Source: Sphagnum magellanicum (taxonomy: Eukaryota; Streptophyta; Sphagnopsida; Sphagnales; Sphagnaceae). Taken from it: a stretch of DNA of 64,000 bases. The position numbers and the translations under genes were made by a program. Below, piece after piece: positions 1 through 11,829 of the stretch (positions within the stretch are counted from its first letter, which is position 1; each line of letters opens with the position of its first letter). The DNA lies in assembly GCA_021904315.1 (NCBI GenBank), contig CM038912.1, positions 5,295,061 to 5,359,060 on the forward strand, given 5' to 3'. A model generated the notes under the pieces. The model saw only the letters and a program-made list of their open reading frames with translations, was not told where the DNA came from and searched no databases.

Positions 1-700
1 TTCCAATTTGCCTCATTGAAAAGCTTGCAATTGTACTCCCAAAATTTCATTTTGCAAATATCCAAAAGAAACAAAAATTGTGCATTTGTCCACAACTTGC
101 CTGCATTCTTTTGAAGTCTTAGATGTCCTGGTACAATACTAATTGGGATGGAAGAAGAAGCACTTTTGATTATCCATCAACAAACTAAGAAACAACTTTG
201 GTGAAAAAGTTGGGGAGTCCATGGACGCTGACCTCTTTAGTGCAAACCACTTGCATCTACAATGCCAAAAACCCTAGCATAGAACAAATCCAGAAGACAC
301 TGGAGCTGAAGAACCAAAATACTCTGAAACATTTCCTTCTTTCGTTGCAAAGATGGTTTGTTCTTGTAGGGGAATATATTTTTCATGTACATGCACGGTC
401 ATAACTTGCTGATTTACCTTGGTGAAGGGAAAGAATGAAACAAAACAAACCTGCGATTCGCTTCCATGTGATTGCTGCATTGACAACATTTATCGAGCTG
501 ACAGGAGACAAATTCGCTGACCGAAGCGCATCATTTGCCCTCATGTACCCAGGTCAACTGCCTCCCTGCTAGGAACTTCCACTTCCCATAAAATGCTCTG
601 CCAAGGTTTTTACACTAAAAACCAGTCAAAGCTCTTGGCAAGCGCATTATCAGAATTGACCTACATTTGGCTCTGCCTTGTGCAGGCCCTTATTCTGGTA
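1..700. other. Unassigned, GC-richer than its surroundings
   Basis: No convincing gene was seen. The longest open frames are under 75 codons, lie on both strands and match no family I recognise. The composition is less AT-rich than the 1.6-27 kb region and resembles the islands at 28-32 and 48-50 kb. Confidence 0.4.
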
Positions 701-710
701 ATGGCTTCAT

Positions 711-835
711 CCTCAGGCTTTACCCTACACGAAAATCACTGAGTTGAAAAAAATTATTTGGATTTGCAGGTACTTCTCTGTGCAGAACTTTCAGGCCCGT
801 TGAAAGGTACCTTATGTGTAGGGTAAAGCCCTAGG
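711..835. repeat. Inverted repeat around CTTTACCCTACAC
   Basis: Bases 711-730 (CCTCAGGCTTTACCCTACAC) recur in reverse complement at 816-835 with 18 of 20 matches, separated by about 85 bases. A related sequence, TGTAGGGTAACGCCTGAGG, occurs at 28700-28718. This marks a dispersed repeat family, possibly the ends of a small inverted-repeat transposon. No target duplication was identified. Confidence 0.5.
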
Positions 836-955
836 TTGAGGACATTACTTTTAAAAAAGGGTGCACAAGGCGATGGCCAAGTGCAGCCCTGAATTTGGTA
901 ATGCCCTTGATCAAGGGCTTTACCCCACTTAACGACCTGCCAGAAATTCAGTGGA

Positions 956-1079
956 GAAACCAAGGCGAAACAGAAGGGGTCATTATGAAAAAAGGAAAAG
1001 CCCTCCCTCCCAAAACTGGCGAAACCAAGGCAAACAGGGAGGGGGGCATTATGGAAAACGAAATGCCCTCCCTGCTCCT
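956..1079. repeat. 65-bp tandem duplication with a GC-rich stem-loop
   Basis: Two adjacent units begin with GAAACCAAGGC at 956 and 1021 and share the order GAAACCAAGGC, GGGG-CATTATG, GAAA-GCCCTCCCT. The second unit contains a strong stem-loop (1035-1050 pairing with 1061-1074, CAGGGAGGG with CCCTCCCTG). A diverged counterpart with AAATGCCC and CCC-TTTGCTGAGGAG lies near 28880-28935. Confidence 0.55.
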
Positions 1080-1080
1080 G

Positions 1081-2830
1081 GATGAAAAATATGTTTTATA
1101 AGGTTACATCCAGATACACTGCAAAAATCTTGGCAGGTCATTACGAATATCGAAGGTTCTCCCAAAATCATGTGCCTTCCAAATTAGGTCAGTTTTCTAG
1201 GCAGGAGGTGGTGAGGGACAGAAGCTGTTGTTCCTCAGGCACATGGAACAATTGGGCCGCTGCTGTCATTCCTGAGTCCTGACCCTCAAACAGAAGAACG
1301 GCCTCTGACCGTCCCGTTGCCCTGTACAAAATCTCTGGTATTTGATGGTAACAACTTTTCAAACTTTCTCCATGCACTTCCAGTCACCTCCCTTTGGCAG
1401 AATGTCCCTTTAAAATAGAAGTGAACCTTCCATTCATGAAAGATCCTAATCCTGTTACAAAATGAAGATCCTAATCCTATTTCAATAGGAAAGGACCTTA
1501 CACTTTTGTTAGGTTCCAAAAGTTGGAAAGTTTGTTCTAGTAATGTAAGGAACATTTTTGAGGCTCTTCCTGAGTCTCAAAAAGAGACTCAAAAATGTTC
1601 CTTACCATGTGCATAAAGAAATAAGAAAAAAATTGAAAATAAAATAATGGGCTATTTTATGATCAAACCTTGTCAAAGTTAATTAAAGAACAAACACCCA
1701 TCCGAAAGGAGGAAGGGAGGTACAAAAAGAGAGAACCATCCTCTAACCAAGAGACATCGTCACAAAGCACAAACACATAAACAGAAGTCATGAAAGATAA
1801 CAATGAGGATCCACCAAAGGGAGTCAAAATAATAACTTAGGACCTAAAACCTTCACTAATTACATGAAGCATATCTAACAAGAAGATAGGCACACAAACA
1901 AACTCAAAAGAGCTAGCCTAGAAGAGATCTCCTCAGCAACAATGGCTCACCGCAATATGATAGTAGCCTAAACTCTCAGTAGAACCACTCACTATGAAAA
2001 TGAATCCCTCAATATGGTGGTGAATGGTTCTACCATTAATACATTTGTCCCCTTTGAGACATGAATTAATTCATTTTGAATTAATATAATGAATTAATTA
2101 GTGAATGCATCCACATTTCCTTTTCTAAAAGTGTCAATATTCTATTTTGACTGAATCGCGACTACTGATTTTATAATTCTTGGACAACCTAAAGTAGAAA
2201 TATACTTTTACATTTCCAGATGGCCTGATTGTATGTCACATAGAAGAGTAGAACATAAGTCTGGAACAAAAGACTGTGAAATAAGGAACGTCATATAAGC
2301 AACATAGGGACTATATGGAAACTATTGGGTATATCATAAAGAGCACTATTTCTTTAAGTCTCCTGAACTCAAAAGAGTTCACAAAAAAATGATTCCACCA
2401 ATTTTGACAACTTTTACAAATCTCAAAGTTCCAATCCTTCCCCCAAAATGAAATGGTTCTCCAAATCATACGACCTAAAACATTTTAATTATATACACTT
2501 ATTGTTGAGGCTAATGGTGATTTCAATTACGTTTTACTAGACTCTTGCAAGACTACCTATTGAAGAAAATGCTGCAAATGTCATTAGTTCTCTAGTCTTT
2601 GAAAACATGGTGATAGAAAAGTCACAAAATAAGAGTTTTTTCTTTTTGGGCGGCACTGGGGCGACAGAAGAAAAATTAAGTACTAATTGTAAAAGGCCTT
2701 TTTGGGGGAAGGAAAACTGCAAAAGTCACCGTATTTTGAGTCAAAACAGGTCACGTGTACTATGGGTCATGAACTGAACAGGATTCCACCCTATACTTTA
2801 CAGTCGTAGCCAAATTTGGCTCATTCCTTG
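1081..2830. other. AT-rich non-coding stretch
   Basis: No gene was seen. Near 2060-2105 there is a cluster of overlapping GAATTAATT words with local dyad symmetry, of the kind found in some plant LTRs, but no LTR boundaries could be assigned. Confidence 0.4.
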
Positions 2831-2834
2831 TGGG

Positions 2835-2900
2835 TGATCGCCAGTCCACCTACTGGACAAAATTGGGGAAAAAAGACCCAAAGAAAAAAAAACCCTTGGC
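2835..2900 (+). repeat. Dispersed repeat (TTGTGGGTGATC...GGGGAAAAAAGA type)
   Basis: The order TTGTGGGTGATCGCCAG, then a TGGGGAAAAAAGA-like block, then an A-rich block ending AACCC recurs at 50398-50470 with substitutions. A weaker version with GTGATCGGTGATAGG and GAAAACCCC lies at 57440-57500. Three copies in 64 kb indicate an old interspersed repeat of unknown class. Confidence 0.5.
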
Positions 2901-4420
2901 CAAAATCAGTGATTTTTAGCACTTTTTATTTTTAAAAGTCTGAAACATTGCAAAAGTTTAGCTAAAAAAAACTCAGTCCAAGGGCCAAAGAGCTTCCAAA
3001 AGTCTTCGTTGCTACTTTGTTAGCCTACTTGTGAAAGTTAGCAAAAAAAGAGTTGGGGGAAAATGGGAGTGTAGAAATGGAAGTCCTGAAGAGACTGGAA
3101 CATACCATTTTGACTTATTTCAAAATTAGATTTGTTGACTAGGTACATAAGGAAACTCAATTATTTTCCCCTATACCACTCACCCTCAACCCCCCCTTCC
3201 TTTAGAAAAAAGAAAAGAAAAAGTCTTCCCAACATCACCAAGTTGGAGTGAGACCATGCCTTGGGAAGGGCTGTTTGGCTGTCTTTTAGTACAAAGTTAT
3301 TTTCTTTAGCAGCATATAAGAGGGGCAATAGGCAAGTGAAATACAAGCCTTCATTGCACTTCACCTATCAAATTTCCTCTATATGAGGAAAAAATGCTTT
3401 ATTAAAAATAATTGTGGGGGGTAGTTTAGCATCCTTTGTTTCTTAAGGCCTCTTCACACATAGAGGTAAGCTAACTTAAAAGTGAGGGTTATTATTAGGT
3501 TAGCATCTATTATCAGGGTTTCTAGGCTACCTACAAAAAAGTTATGGTGATAGTTATCATTTTTTTATACTACCATTTCAAAAGTCGTAAATAAATAGGC
3601 TTACATGAACATGATCATTTTGCTTATTCTTTTCATTCAAGAGCAACATCAACTATTTTTGCCTTTATGATCATTCTTTTGCATTTTCAATATTATCTCA
3701 ATCTTTTGTGGACTTGATGTTCATTCACATTTGTACCTTTTTGTTTCAAGCTTTTCCATGCTTGTTGCACACTCATTTGAAGTTTTATGTCTAATCATTT
3801 GCACATCCGCCTTCTTCTTTCAAGTTTTTATACAAATCATTTCTACTTGTTCTCCTTGTTGTTTTTCATTCTAAGACACATTTCCATCCCCTCATTATGT
3901 TTCTCCATCACAATTGAGTCACTTGTTTTCTCTATTAATGTTCACATTGTGCTTTCCATTTACCTTTCACTTGCTTGATTTTTTCTTTGTGTTGTTTATT
4001 TGTTTGCATCTCTATTCTACATTTTTATTTTATTTTCTAATTTTTGTTGTGGGTTATTTTTTGTAGGTCTTTTGTCAATTTGTTCGCATGTGATGTTCTT
4101 TTAAGATGAGGCCATTGAAAGTAGCATTGTCAGTGCATTTCATTTAGGTCATTCTATAGGTGCACAATTGTTTTTGCTTATGTCATGAAAATGAATCCAC
4201 TTCAAACTGTTAATTTCATCTTATTCTCCAAAGGACAAGATTTCTTTTTACACCATGATCAAATCTATGATTCTACATCAGTATAAATTTTCATATCTTT
4301 ATGAGTTGTTGTTTAACAAGGACCTCCACAATTGGGTGAAAATCAAATTTATGACCTAGATTTCATTTTTTTAATGATTCAACATGACAATTTGAGGTGG
4401 ATTAAACATTTAAAGTGAGT
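2901..4420. other. AT-rich, no gene seen
   Basis: Bases 3600-4070 are very T-rich on the plus strand, with TTTCATTC-like words. Short open frames there are low-complexity and not credible genes. Confidence 0.4.
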
Positions 4421-4421
4421 A

Positions 4422-5320
4422 AGGATTTTGTAACTCTCTTGACCATAAAACGAAAGCATTTGATGCAAAAGGACACAAGGTATAGACGTGTTCTAGTTAT
4501 GGGAATTCTTATTGTGTGTTTTTTGTATTAACTTGTTCATGCTACAAAGTACCTCATTGCAACAAGTTGTTCACCATTGGCAAGTCAATAATTTATTTAA
4601 TTTTATAAGAGTTCGTTTGCAATATGAATGTGATTTTCATAATCAAATTTGATGGATAGAATGAACAAACTTGGTAAAGCTCATGAATGAATTCAAAGAA
4701 TTTTATGATTTACCTTCTATTCATAGTGCCAAATATAACTCAAATCTATATCCAAAAACCTTAAGGTCCTTTTACCGAGGATTGTGTTTCCTTCAACTTA
4801 AAAGTTTACGACATGCAACTACAATTTATGGTTGATTGTTAGAAAAAATTTTGAAATATTTTTGTAAGATTACGCTAGTTCAATAAATGATGCTAAAACT
4901 CTCCACCTTTCCAACTTATAGTAGAAAGTAAAAGAATTGTTTCATCTCAAAAAATGTGGAAAAAAAAAACAATACCTAATTATTAACAAGGGCTACCTTT
5001 TGTTTCCTTGGTTGATGATTCCACACAAATAAATTAACAATGTTTGACATATTGTCCTTGAGGTGTCATACAACAAGCATTTATATCATGAAAGAAATGT
5101 TGTGAAAAATTTGTTTAGGACTTTGAAAAAGAGCTTCAAAAAATTATTTCTCAAAACTAATGTGCATGTTTTGTTTTTACTTGATGTAGTTGTTTGTTGA
5201 TGTATCTTTTATAACATGATCTTGGATGGGAGGGACCTTGACATTAAGGCTTTGATGGTTCAACTCAAATTGGAAAAGTTTGCTAGTTGTGTACATCAAA
5301 TTAATTAGAAACAAAAGATT
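4422..5320 (+). pseudogene. PIF/Harbinger-type transposase relic
   Basis: Several conserved blocks of a plant PIF/Harbinger (DDE Tnp4) transposase can be read in order on the plus strand, in shifting frames. At about 4475-4510 there is QKDTRYRRVLVMGI, matching the helix-turn-helix region. At about 4553-4590 comes NKLFTIGKSII, matching the family's SELFGIGKSTV-like block. At 4766-4870 comes GPFTEDCVSFNL, then YDMQLQFMVDC, whose aspartate fits a catalytic position. At 5093-5275 comes FRTLKKSFKKLF, then a DVVVC-CIFYNMILDGRD block like the family's C-terminal LLHNMIL region. Frameshifts and in-frame stops (for example TAG after MVDC and TGA inside DVVVC-CIF) show it is dead. The blocks and stops are read directly; the family assignment is by motif memory, and the order of blocks makes it fairly secure. 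Terminal inverted repeats were not located. Confidence 0.8.
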
Positions 5321-8300
5321 TTTATAATGGGTGTTTGGATGATACAGTGGACCTGAAAAATAGTCACAATTTTGCAATTTTTAGTACCAAAAAAATTTCA
5401 AAATTTTGGGGACATAATTGGAAAAGGTTTAATATCAAAATGTGCAATTAAAGGTAGTTTAGATCTTAATCTATCATTATGTTGTGAAATTGGTGCAAAT
5501 AATAATGATGCAATATTCTTTTGGAATACATTTATAACATGTAGTTGCATGTCATTGAACCATTATCTTAATAAAAAGACTCAAAAAATTTCTTTTTTAG
5601 TTGGAATTTGTCAATAAAAATTTACAAAATATATGCACAAAGAACAATCTTCCATCAAAGTTTTTTCCAATTGGTTTAAAATCATGAAGTTTATATTTGA
5701 ATTAGATATAAACCTTTGATGGTATAGTATATTGTTGTAATAAGGATGATGATTATGATGTTTGTAAGTTGTAAAATGTTCTTCCATTGAAAATATAGAT
5801 GCCTTAGGTGTTGTTTTGATTTATCCAAATAAATTTTTTTAATTAGTAAAATATGTTACATTAGTGCCAAATAAGGTGTTTTCAACAAATTTTATAATGT
5901 AATTAGTGTACATTTAATCAAAGGAACAAACATGGAATAATTTGATATTAAGAGTTTATTATTTTATTTTATTTTATTTTTAAGGCCTTAATTAACTAAA
6001 TGTATTTTTTCAATTCAATGTAAATTAATTTAAAGTTATGATATTTTAATTATTTTTGTACATTTTGACTACATTTTGGTTATTTGTAACAAGCAACACC
6101 CCTAGTCACAAAACCAACAATTGATAATGACATTGAATTTCAATGACAAGGTTTCAAATTTCAAAAATAGATCAAAGGTTGCTTATGAAATAGTACATGA
6201 GGAATAGGCCACATAGAACACATTAACATTTATTTCTCAATTTGATTTGCAAATCTAACATGACGAAATGACATTTGTTAATATTGAATATTGATTTTGT
6301 TGATTGTGAATCAATTGAATCTATACTATGATCTTGACTTGAAAATCTTTCTAATGAGTTGTATTTATTGCAAAAGTTCAATTTGTTTTTGAAATCACTT
6401 CATGCTCAAGTTGCACTTCATTTGTTGTTCAATCATTCACCTTTTTGTTTAATGAATTTGAAGCTAACTATAGAGGTGCACGTAGGAATGATTTATCTTG
6501 GTTGAAGAGGTGACATATCATTATGTTGAACAAAGATAAAACAATCACCATGTTTTTGCCTTATGTATTTTTTGTCTATATATTTGAAGTATTTCAATTA
6601 GTCTTTCATGTTGCATTATTGGACATTGGAGAAAATGTCCAATAATGCGATTTCATTAGTATTTCAATTTCTAAATGCATGAGGTGGATGTGATCCATTG
6701 CTTGCACAATTTCCTTGGTGTTTTTTATCGTTGCATCAATAATTGGTGAAAAAAATATTTGATTACTTTTGCTTCATTCATTTATTGATTCATTTGCAAT
6801 TGGAGTTGTCAAAGGACTTATGAAAGCACAACACATGTAGTTGGAACATCTAGGTCCCATTGAACTATCAACAAAGTCATTTGACAAGTTTGACATTCAC
6901 CTAAGGTCGTTCAATTGGGATTGTTTCATTTACCATCGTAAGAATAAATATTGGGTTTTTTCACTACCACCTATTGCGACTATTTGCTTGATTTTGTTCG
7001 GGGCATGCACATATACCAAGTGAGTTTTTTTACTAGTTATATGTGCATAATGTCCATAGTGAAAATAATGACCACATTATCCACTAGCATTAGAATTTTT
7101 GTTCCAATTTTATTTTTATAATAATTTTGACATGGAAAATATTTCAACTACAAGCTCCTTGCGAAAATAGTGAAATTGTTTAGTCATTCTTTTAACAACT
7201 TTTCAACTATCGACATATGGGATAAGTTGAATCAAAGTCTAACAATGAGGGACAATGTTACTCACAAGTTGCACCTTGCATTTTTCACAAAATAAATGAC
7301 CATCAACATCTTATATGAGTGGATGACTTGTTAATGAATTATAAATGGTTTTTTACAGTAATAAGATATTGTTGAATGGAAATGTAACAACCCAAAAGTA
7401 ACAAGGTTTAGTTCCAGCCATAATTTATTGATTTTAATAGTTTTCCAACTATCAACATGTATTTAAAAGTTAAACCAAACATAGGTATGAAATTATTTAT
7501 CTTGTTCATAAGTTGCATATTACATTTACCACAAATTGATTCGCCTTGCATCAATGTCCAATCTAGCAATATGCACCAAGTGCATATACATGTAATTTGC
7601 ATATTGAATGGGCCTTGGTGAAGGTCCAGGTTACATCAATTCAGTCAATTAATGATTTAGACCAATATAGGATTTAGCTTTAGAAAGAACAACACCCGCA
7701 TTGGGGCCATGGTAATATGTTTTAATTAAACACATTTTCCATGAAAACAACAAATGTTGATGGGAAATTTGAAGGTCTCATAAATCTTGAAAAACATGAC
7801 AAGTTCAATTTGTGGCAAATTTTTGCTTGTAACATGGAATTAATGTCATTTTTTGGGGGCAAATTTTCACCATTTTGCATAGGGTAAAATGCTAAAAACA
7901 TAACAATGTTTTTTAATAAATAGAATAAAGTCCCGAATCCACCAAGTTTCCAAAAAGGTTTTTTTTGTGCTACATTTCTCCCATGGACTCTAATAGGTAT
8001 CCACAATATAGAAGGCTTTTGAAATTTTCCTACGCTCATATTTGTTATGTTGTTAATTCTTATTAAATCCTATTATTATTAATTGCTAGGAACATTATAA
8101 AATTGAAATGTCAACCATCAATTAAATTGGCTCTGCTCATGGTTTTAAATGGGTAGGGTTGCAATTCAATGAATTGGTGATTTTTATTTTGTATTTTTCT
8201 ACCATTTTAAACAAATTTCCACTAAAAATATGAAGAAGGCAAATATTTTCAAAATTGTATGTCTTTCTAACACATATGTATTAAGAACAAAAGGACAATC

Positions 8301-9465
8301 ATTTTTTTCAATGTTGATAAGATTGAATGAAAGACCTTCAAAGAAAGGTACCAATTAGTGTTTGCACCTCATTTCCACCCCACTATGAAAATGCATATGT
8401 TCCCAAGTACAAAAATCAATTTACATGATAAATTTAATGGTGGAGTAATTAAGTGCTAAACATTAATGTTCAGGTAGGTAAATGTGGTTTTGTCAGTCTT
8501 ATGTACAAATTGGTAACCATATGGTGAAATCAGTTTAAACCTCTGAGTGACATAGGCAACATGGTGGGTTCAACTATTCACAAATTAACATCTATTTTAG
8601 TCACTACACCCAATATAAAGTTGTCAAACTTGGTGACATGTGAAAAAATTGTCCAACAAGTAATGCATTTGACTTGCAAATGGACTTTCTAACTCCTATT
8701 TAGTTATATAATCCACCAAAATATTGGCGCCATGCATCCTTGTGAGTTCAAATGCCATGGAGCCATGTGTCACAAACATAGGAATGAGGGGTTTTGTGGC
8801 ATTAGATCCTACCTCGGCTTTAAATAAAATTGTGTTGCCATGCTTGTCCACACAAAGTGCCAAGCTTGAATGTGTTCATTGTAGCTTGTTGAGTTTGTAG
8901 TTTGTTTAGTTGATTAGTCTTTTCAAGCTTTAGTTTAGTCATTTAGTACTTTTAAAGATATATTTGGCCTCTTTTAATAGTAGAATTATGAACTAGTGAG
9001 CTTTTGGCTACTTACCAATTATTATAGTTTTGTGTCTAGGTTTAGGATATTGATTTAAACAACCTAAGCTTGGTTTCTCTCTAGAACTACAATTGTGAAT
9101 TGGTGAGTTCTTCCCTAAAATTCATTCATATGTTTATTTTGATATTGAATTCAATATATTATTTTGGGGGATAACCTTGGTGATTCTCTTGTACTAGGAT
9201 TGTGCATGTAATTAATTGTCGGTTGAATATCATTTACATGTTTGTTTTTAATTTAGGTTCAAGATTAGGGGTTGACCATACTTTTCAACACTTGGTGAAA
9301 GTTGCTTACCAAGGACCCAAAAACTTTTTGTGGCCTACGTTGTGGTTCACAAGATAGCACCAATTCTAGGCCATGGCTTACCTAGCTCTTCTTCCACACC
9401 AAATGATAATTTGGTAGTAATGTTGAACGTTTCATTTTCAAGCAAATCATACCTACCCTTTGAAA
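5321..9465. other. Long AT-rich intergenic stretch
   Basis: No supported gene in about 4.1 kb. An 82-codon frame follows the Harbinger relic (5372-5617) and a 105-codon minus frame lies at 7722-8039. Neither matches a family and both are low-complexity. The only distinct structure is the perfect hairpin listed at 6613-6648. Confidence 0.4.
6613..6648. repeat. Perfect 15-bp hairpin
   Basis: GCATTATTGGACATT (6613-6627) is followed after six bases by its exact reverse complement (6634-6648). The arms are perfect, unlike the diverged repeats around it. It may be a young hairpin or a conserved structure; no function can be read from the sequence. Confidence 0.6.
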
Positions 9466-9469
9466 GGAA

Positions 9470-9963
9470 ATGGTCAAACCCATCAATCTAAAAAACTTGC
9501 AAACTAACTCATGGGAAACTATTGAAAATGATGTCCTTGTTGACCTCCTGCACGAACATTTGCAAGCACAAGGGAACCAATCCATGCATAGACAACAAGC
9601 TTGTGTTAAACAAAAAGCCACGGTGTTTGATGATGAAGATAATGATTCCCTCTCTAGGACAATGGAATTGCCCACTAGGGAGTCTATGAGCCATGGTAAG
9701 ACGAATTTATCATCAAATTTAAGGCCTAGCTTGTATGTGCCCAAACTCAAGTCAAAATTGTGATACCAAATGAATCAAGAAGCCCAACAATGCATGAAAA
9801 TGGAACTCCAAGGGCATCCACTCCCACTGTGCTTGTAGTATTTGAATCTTTTGCAATAACACCACCTCTAATTTCAATTCCCCCAAGTCCAAGTGTAATA
9901 ATTTTGTTTGATTCATCCACAGATGAAATGCATGCACCTGGTATTATCCTCAAACAATTCTAA
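9470..9963 (+). pseudogene. Open coding-like fragment, perhaps upstream part of the COM1/SAE2 relic
   Basis: A 97-codon ATG frame (9470-9763) runs into a second frame (9760-9963) after a short overlap, which suggests one frameshift in a once continuous coding sequence. The first part is polar and acidic, with DDEDNDSLSRT near its middle. The second is rich in serine, threonine and proline (TPPLISIPPSPS) and looks disordered. I recognise no domain. It lies on the same strand, about 200 bases upstream of the SAE2-like block at 10166-10510, and a long disordered middle region is usual for COM1/CtIP proteins. That makes a shared origin plausible, but it is inference only. Confidence 0.35.
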
Positions 9964-10165
9964 TGTTGTGTCTTGTTGAGAGTTGTTGATGTTTTCCATG
10001 TTCATTCCATTAAAAACATTTTGCATGTAAAAACTTTGTTTGAATCTTCAATTCTTTCCATTTTAATGTGTGATTAAGGTGGATTTATATAAGCGAAGTT
10101 GAAACATTTTGGTGGTTACTTTACTAGTATGAATGAAATTAGTTAGATTATTTTGTTTCCATGTT

Positions 10166-10510
10166 CTAGCCCTTGGTCAAGCTAGGTTTGAAGTCCACAC
10201 ACCAAGTATCCAAGAATGCAAAAGCTCTAAGAGGCAATAAGTGATCATTGGGAGCCCTCTTGCTTTCAAGTTTGTGGATTATGTGCGTGGAAAGGAAAAG
10301 AGGTAGGTCCCACTAGGTCGAAAATGTCCCCAATGCACTGAATTCTATGATGTAGTTTTACCTTTCATTGAACATGCTAATTTTGAAAAGACGGTTGGGC
10401 ATCTTGCAAAATGTAGTCATCATTGTTCCCATTATTTAAGGCTTAACACTCCTAAAAGATTTTGGGATTTTTGGTTCCCAAATGAAATGGATAAAGGAAA
10501 TGCCTCTTAA
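10166..10510 (+). pseudogene. Relic of a COM1/SAE2/CtIP C-terminal domain
   Basis: One frame reads for about 115 codons with two in-frame stops, TAA at 10238 and TAG at 10304, and ends at TAA 10508-10510. It carries the hallmark order of the Sae2/Ctp1/CtIP C-terminal domain: FKFVDYVRGKEKR, then a CPQC motif followed by FYDVVLP (10325-10363), then an acidic linker, then KCSHHCSHYLRLNTP and RFWDFWFPNEM (10409-10489). In living plant COM1 proteins the block is CxxC-KKFYDAV followed by a SRHR-like basic motif and TPEGFWN. Here the arginines of that motif are lost (SHYLRL). The family protein activates the MRE11 complex for end resection in meiosis and repair. A candidate splice acceptor (ttctag, ending 10168) starts the block, so it may be a single decayed exon. 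The two stops and the lost basic motif mean it is not functional as read. Confidence 0.75.
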
Positions 10511-11643
10511 ATTTATAATTTTGGATCACTATAGTTTAATCATCATTTTCCAAGGTTCTACAAATCTAGACCTTTTAATTTGCAATGTTGTACAACAATA
10601 TGCGTCACTTAGGTCGACCACATATATGTTTTTCCTTCATTTGTGAATTTATAATATGGTCTTGTGTTTTTTCTTTCATTTTAGTCTAAGCAATGGATAT
10701 AATGTATCCATTCATTTTTTGTAAATATCATCTACAAATAAAGTAAATACCATTATTAATGTAGAATTTTGCACCCTTTGTGCATGTTTTATTGTGCCCA
10801 TCCACCATTTTTTAAAACCTAAATGATATTACATTTTCTTAATTACATGTTGGGTTAGTAAACCCACATCCAAAGTGGTAACATGTTGAAAGGCAATTCA
10901 CACATGTATAAGGTGTTTAACATTGAGTTGGGTTGTTATTTTAAGTTATTAGTGTTATTTTTGTATGAAGTTGCTCAACATTAAATTGTGTTATTAATAC
11001 TTAATTGTCCCATTTAGGTTCTTAATGTTGATGTGTCCATGCATGTGTTTGCCTACTTGTACCTTATTATTAAAATAAACCACATCAATCCCATATACAC
11101 ATTCTTCTCTTACTAAGTTTGGTTTTTAATGCTTTAATTTTTTAGGGTTAGGTTTAGCATGAACTTCCAAAATGATGCCCTTGTTAGGGCATAATGATTC
11201 CCATTTGACATCGTGGTCAAATTTGGCCTTATGGTGTAAGGTTTTAATTGATGGGGGGATGGCTAAGGTAACAACCTTAGCCCAAGATGACCAATGGATA
11301 ATGCATGAAATGGATCCAAAATGAATTACAATGGAAAGGTAAGTTAGGGCTGGGAGGATTGAGGCTATAAGATGTATCACAATGCCAAAGTTTGAATCAT
11401 TGAAAGGGAGGATTTCAGCAAGGTAATTTCTTGTGCAAGAAGGCTTATGTCATTCTTAGATTGTACTTCTGACCTATTTAAATCCATCTCATGATGTTTA
11501 AGGACTTGTTTTGTTTTCTTGGTAAATCACTAATAGAGAAAGCCCAAATTGCAACTTGTCCAAGGCTACTAAAAGTGTTGTTTGTAATTTTTTGGTCACC
11601 AAAATGAACCAAAATAGTCTCAAATGATAGTTTTAGTCACTTT
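10511..11643. other. AT-rich spacer
   Basis: No gene can be supported. Short peptide-like stretches occur near 11380-11520 on the plus strand but are broken by many stops and match nothing I know. The right end abuts the CACTA element. Confidence 0.35.
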
Positions 11644-11829
11644 CACTACTACCAAAACGGGGTGTAATTTACTAGCTTAAATCACTATGGGACCTTAAAA
11701 GTGAAATAATTTCATTGCATTTTATTGATTTCATCTAGTGAAAGTTATTTCACTATAATATCATTATGTAGACATCATGTTTCATTACTAGTTAACATAA
11801 TTCATTATTACAATTTACTATAGCAAATA

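Noticed and set aside
7722-8039. 105-codon minus frame and a plus-strand reading resembling a copia gag (DKFNLWQI)
   Set aside because: The gag-like resemblance is one short word, with no zinc knuckle, protease or integrase nearby, so it is not enough to call a retroelement.
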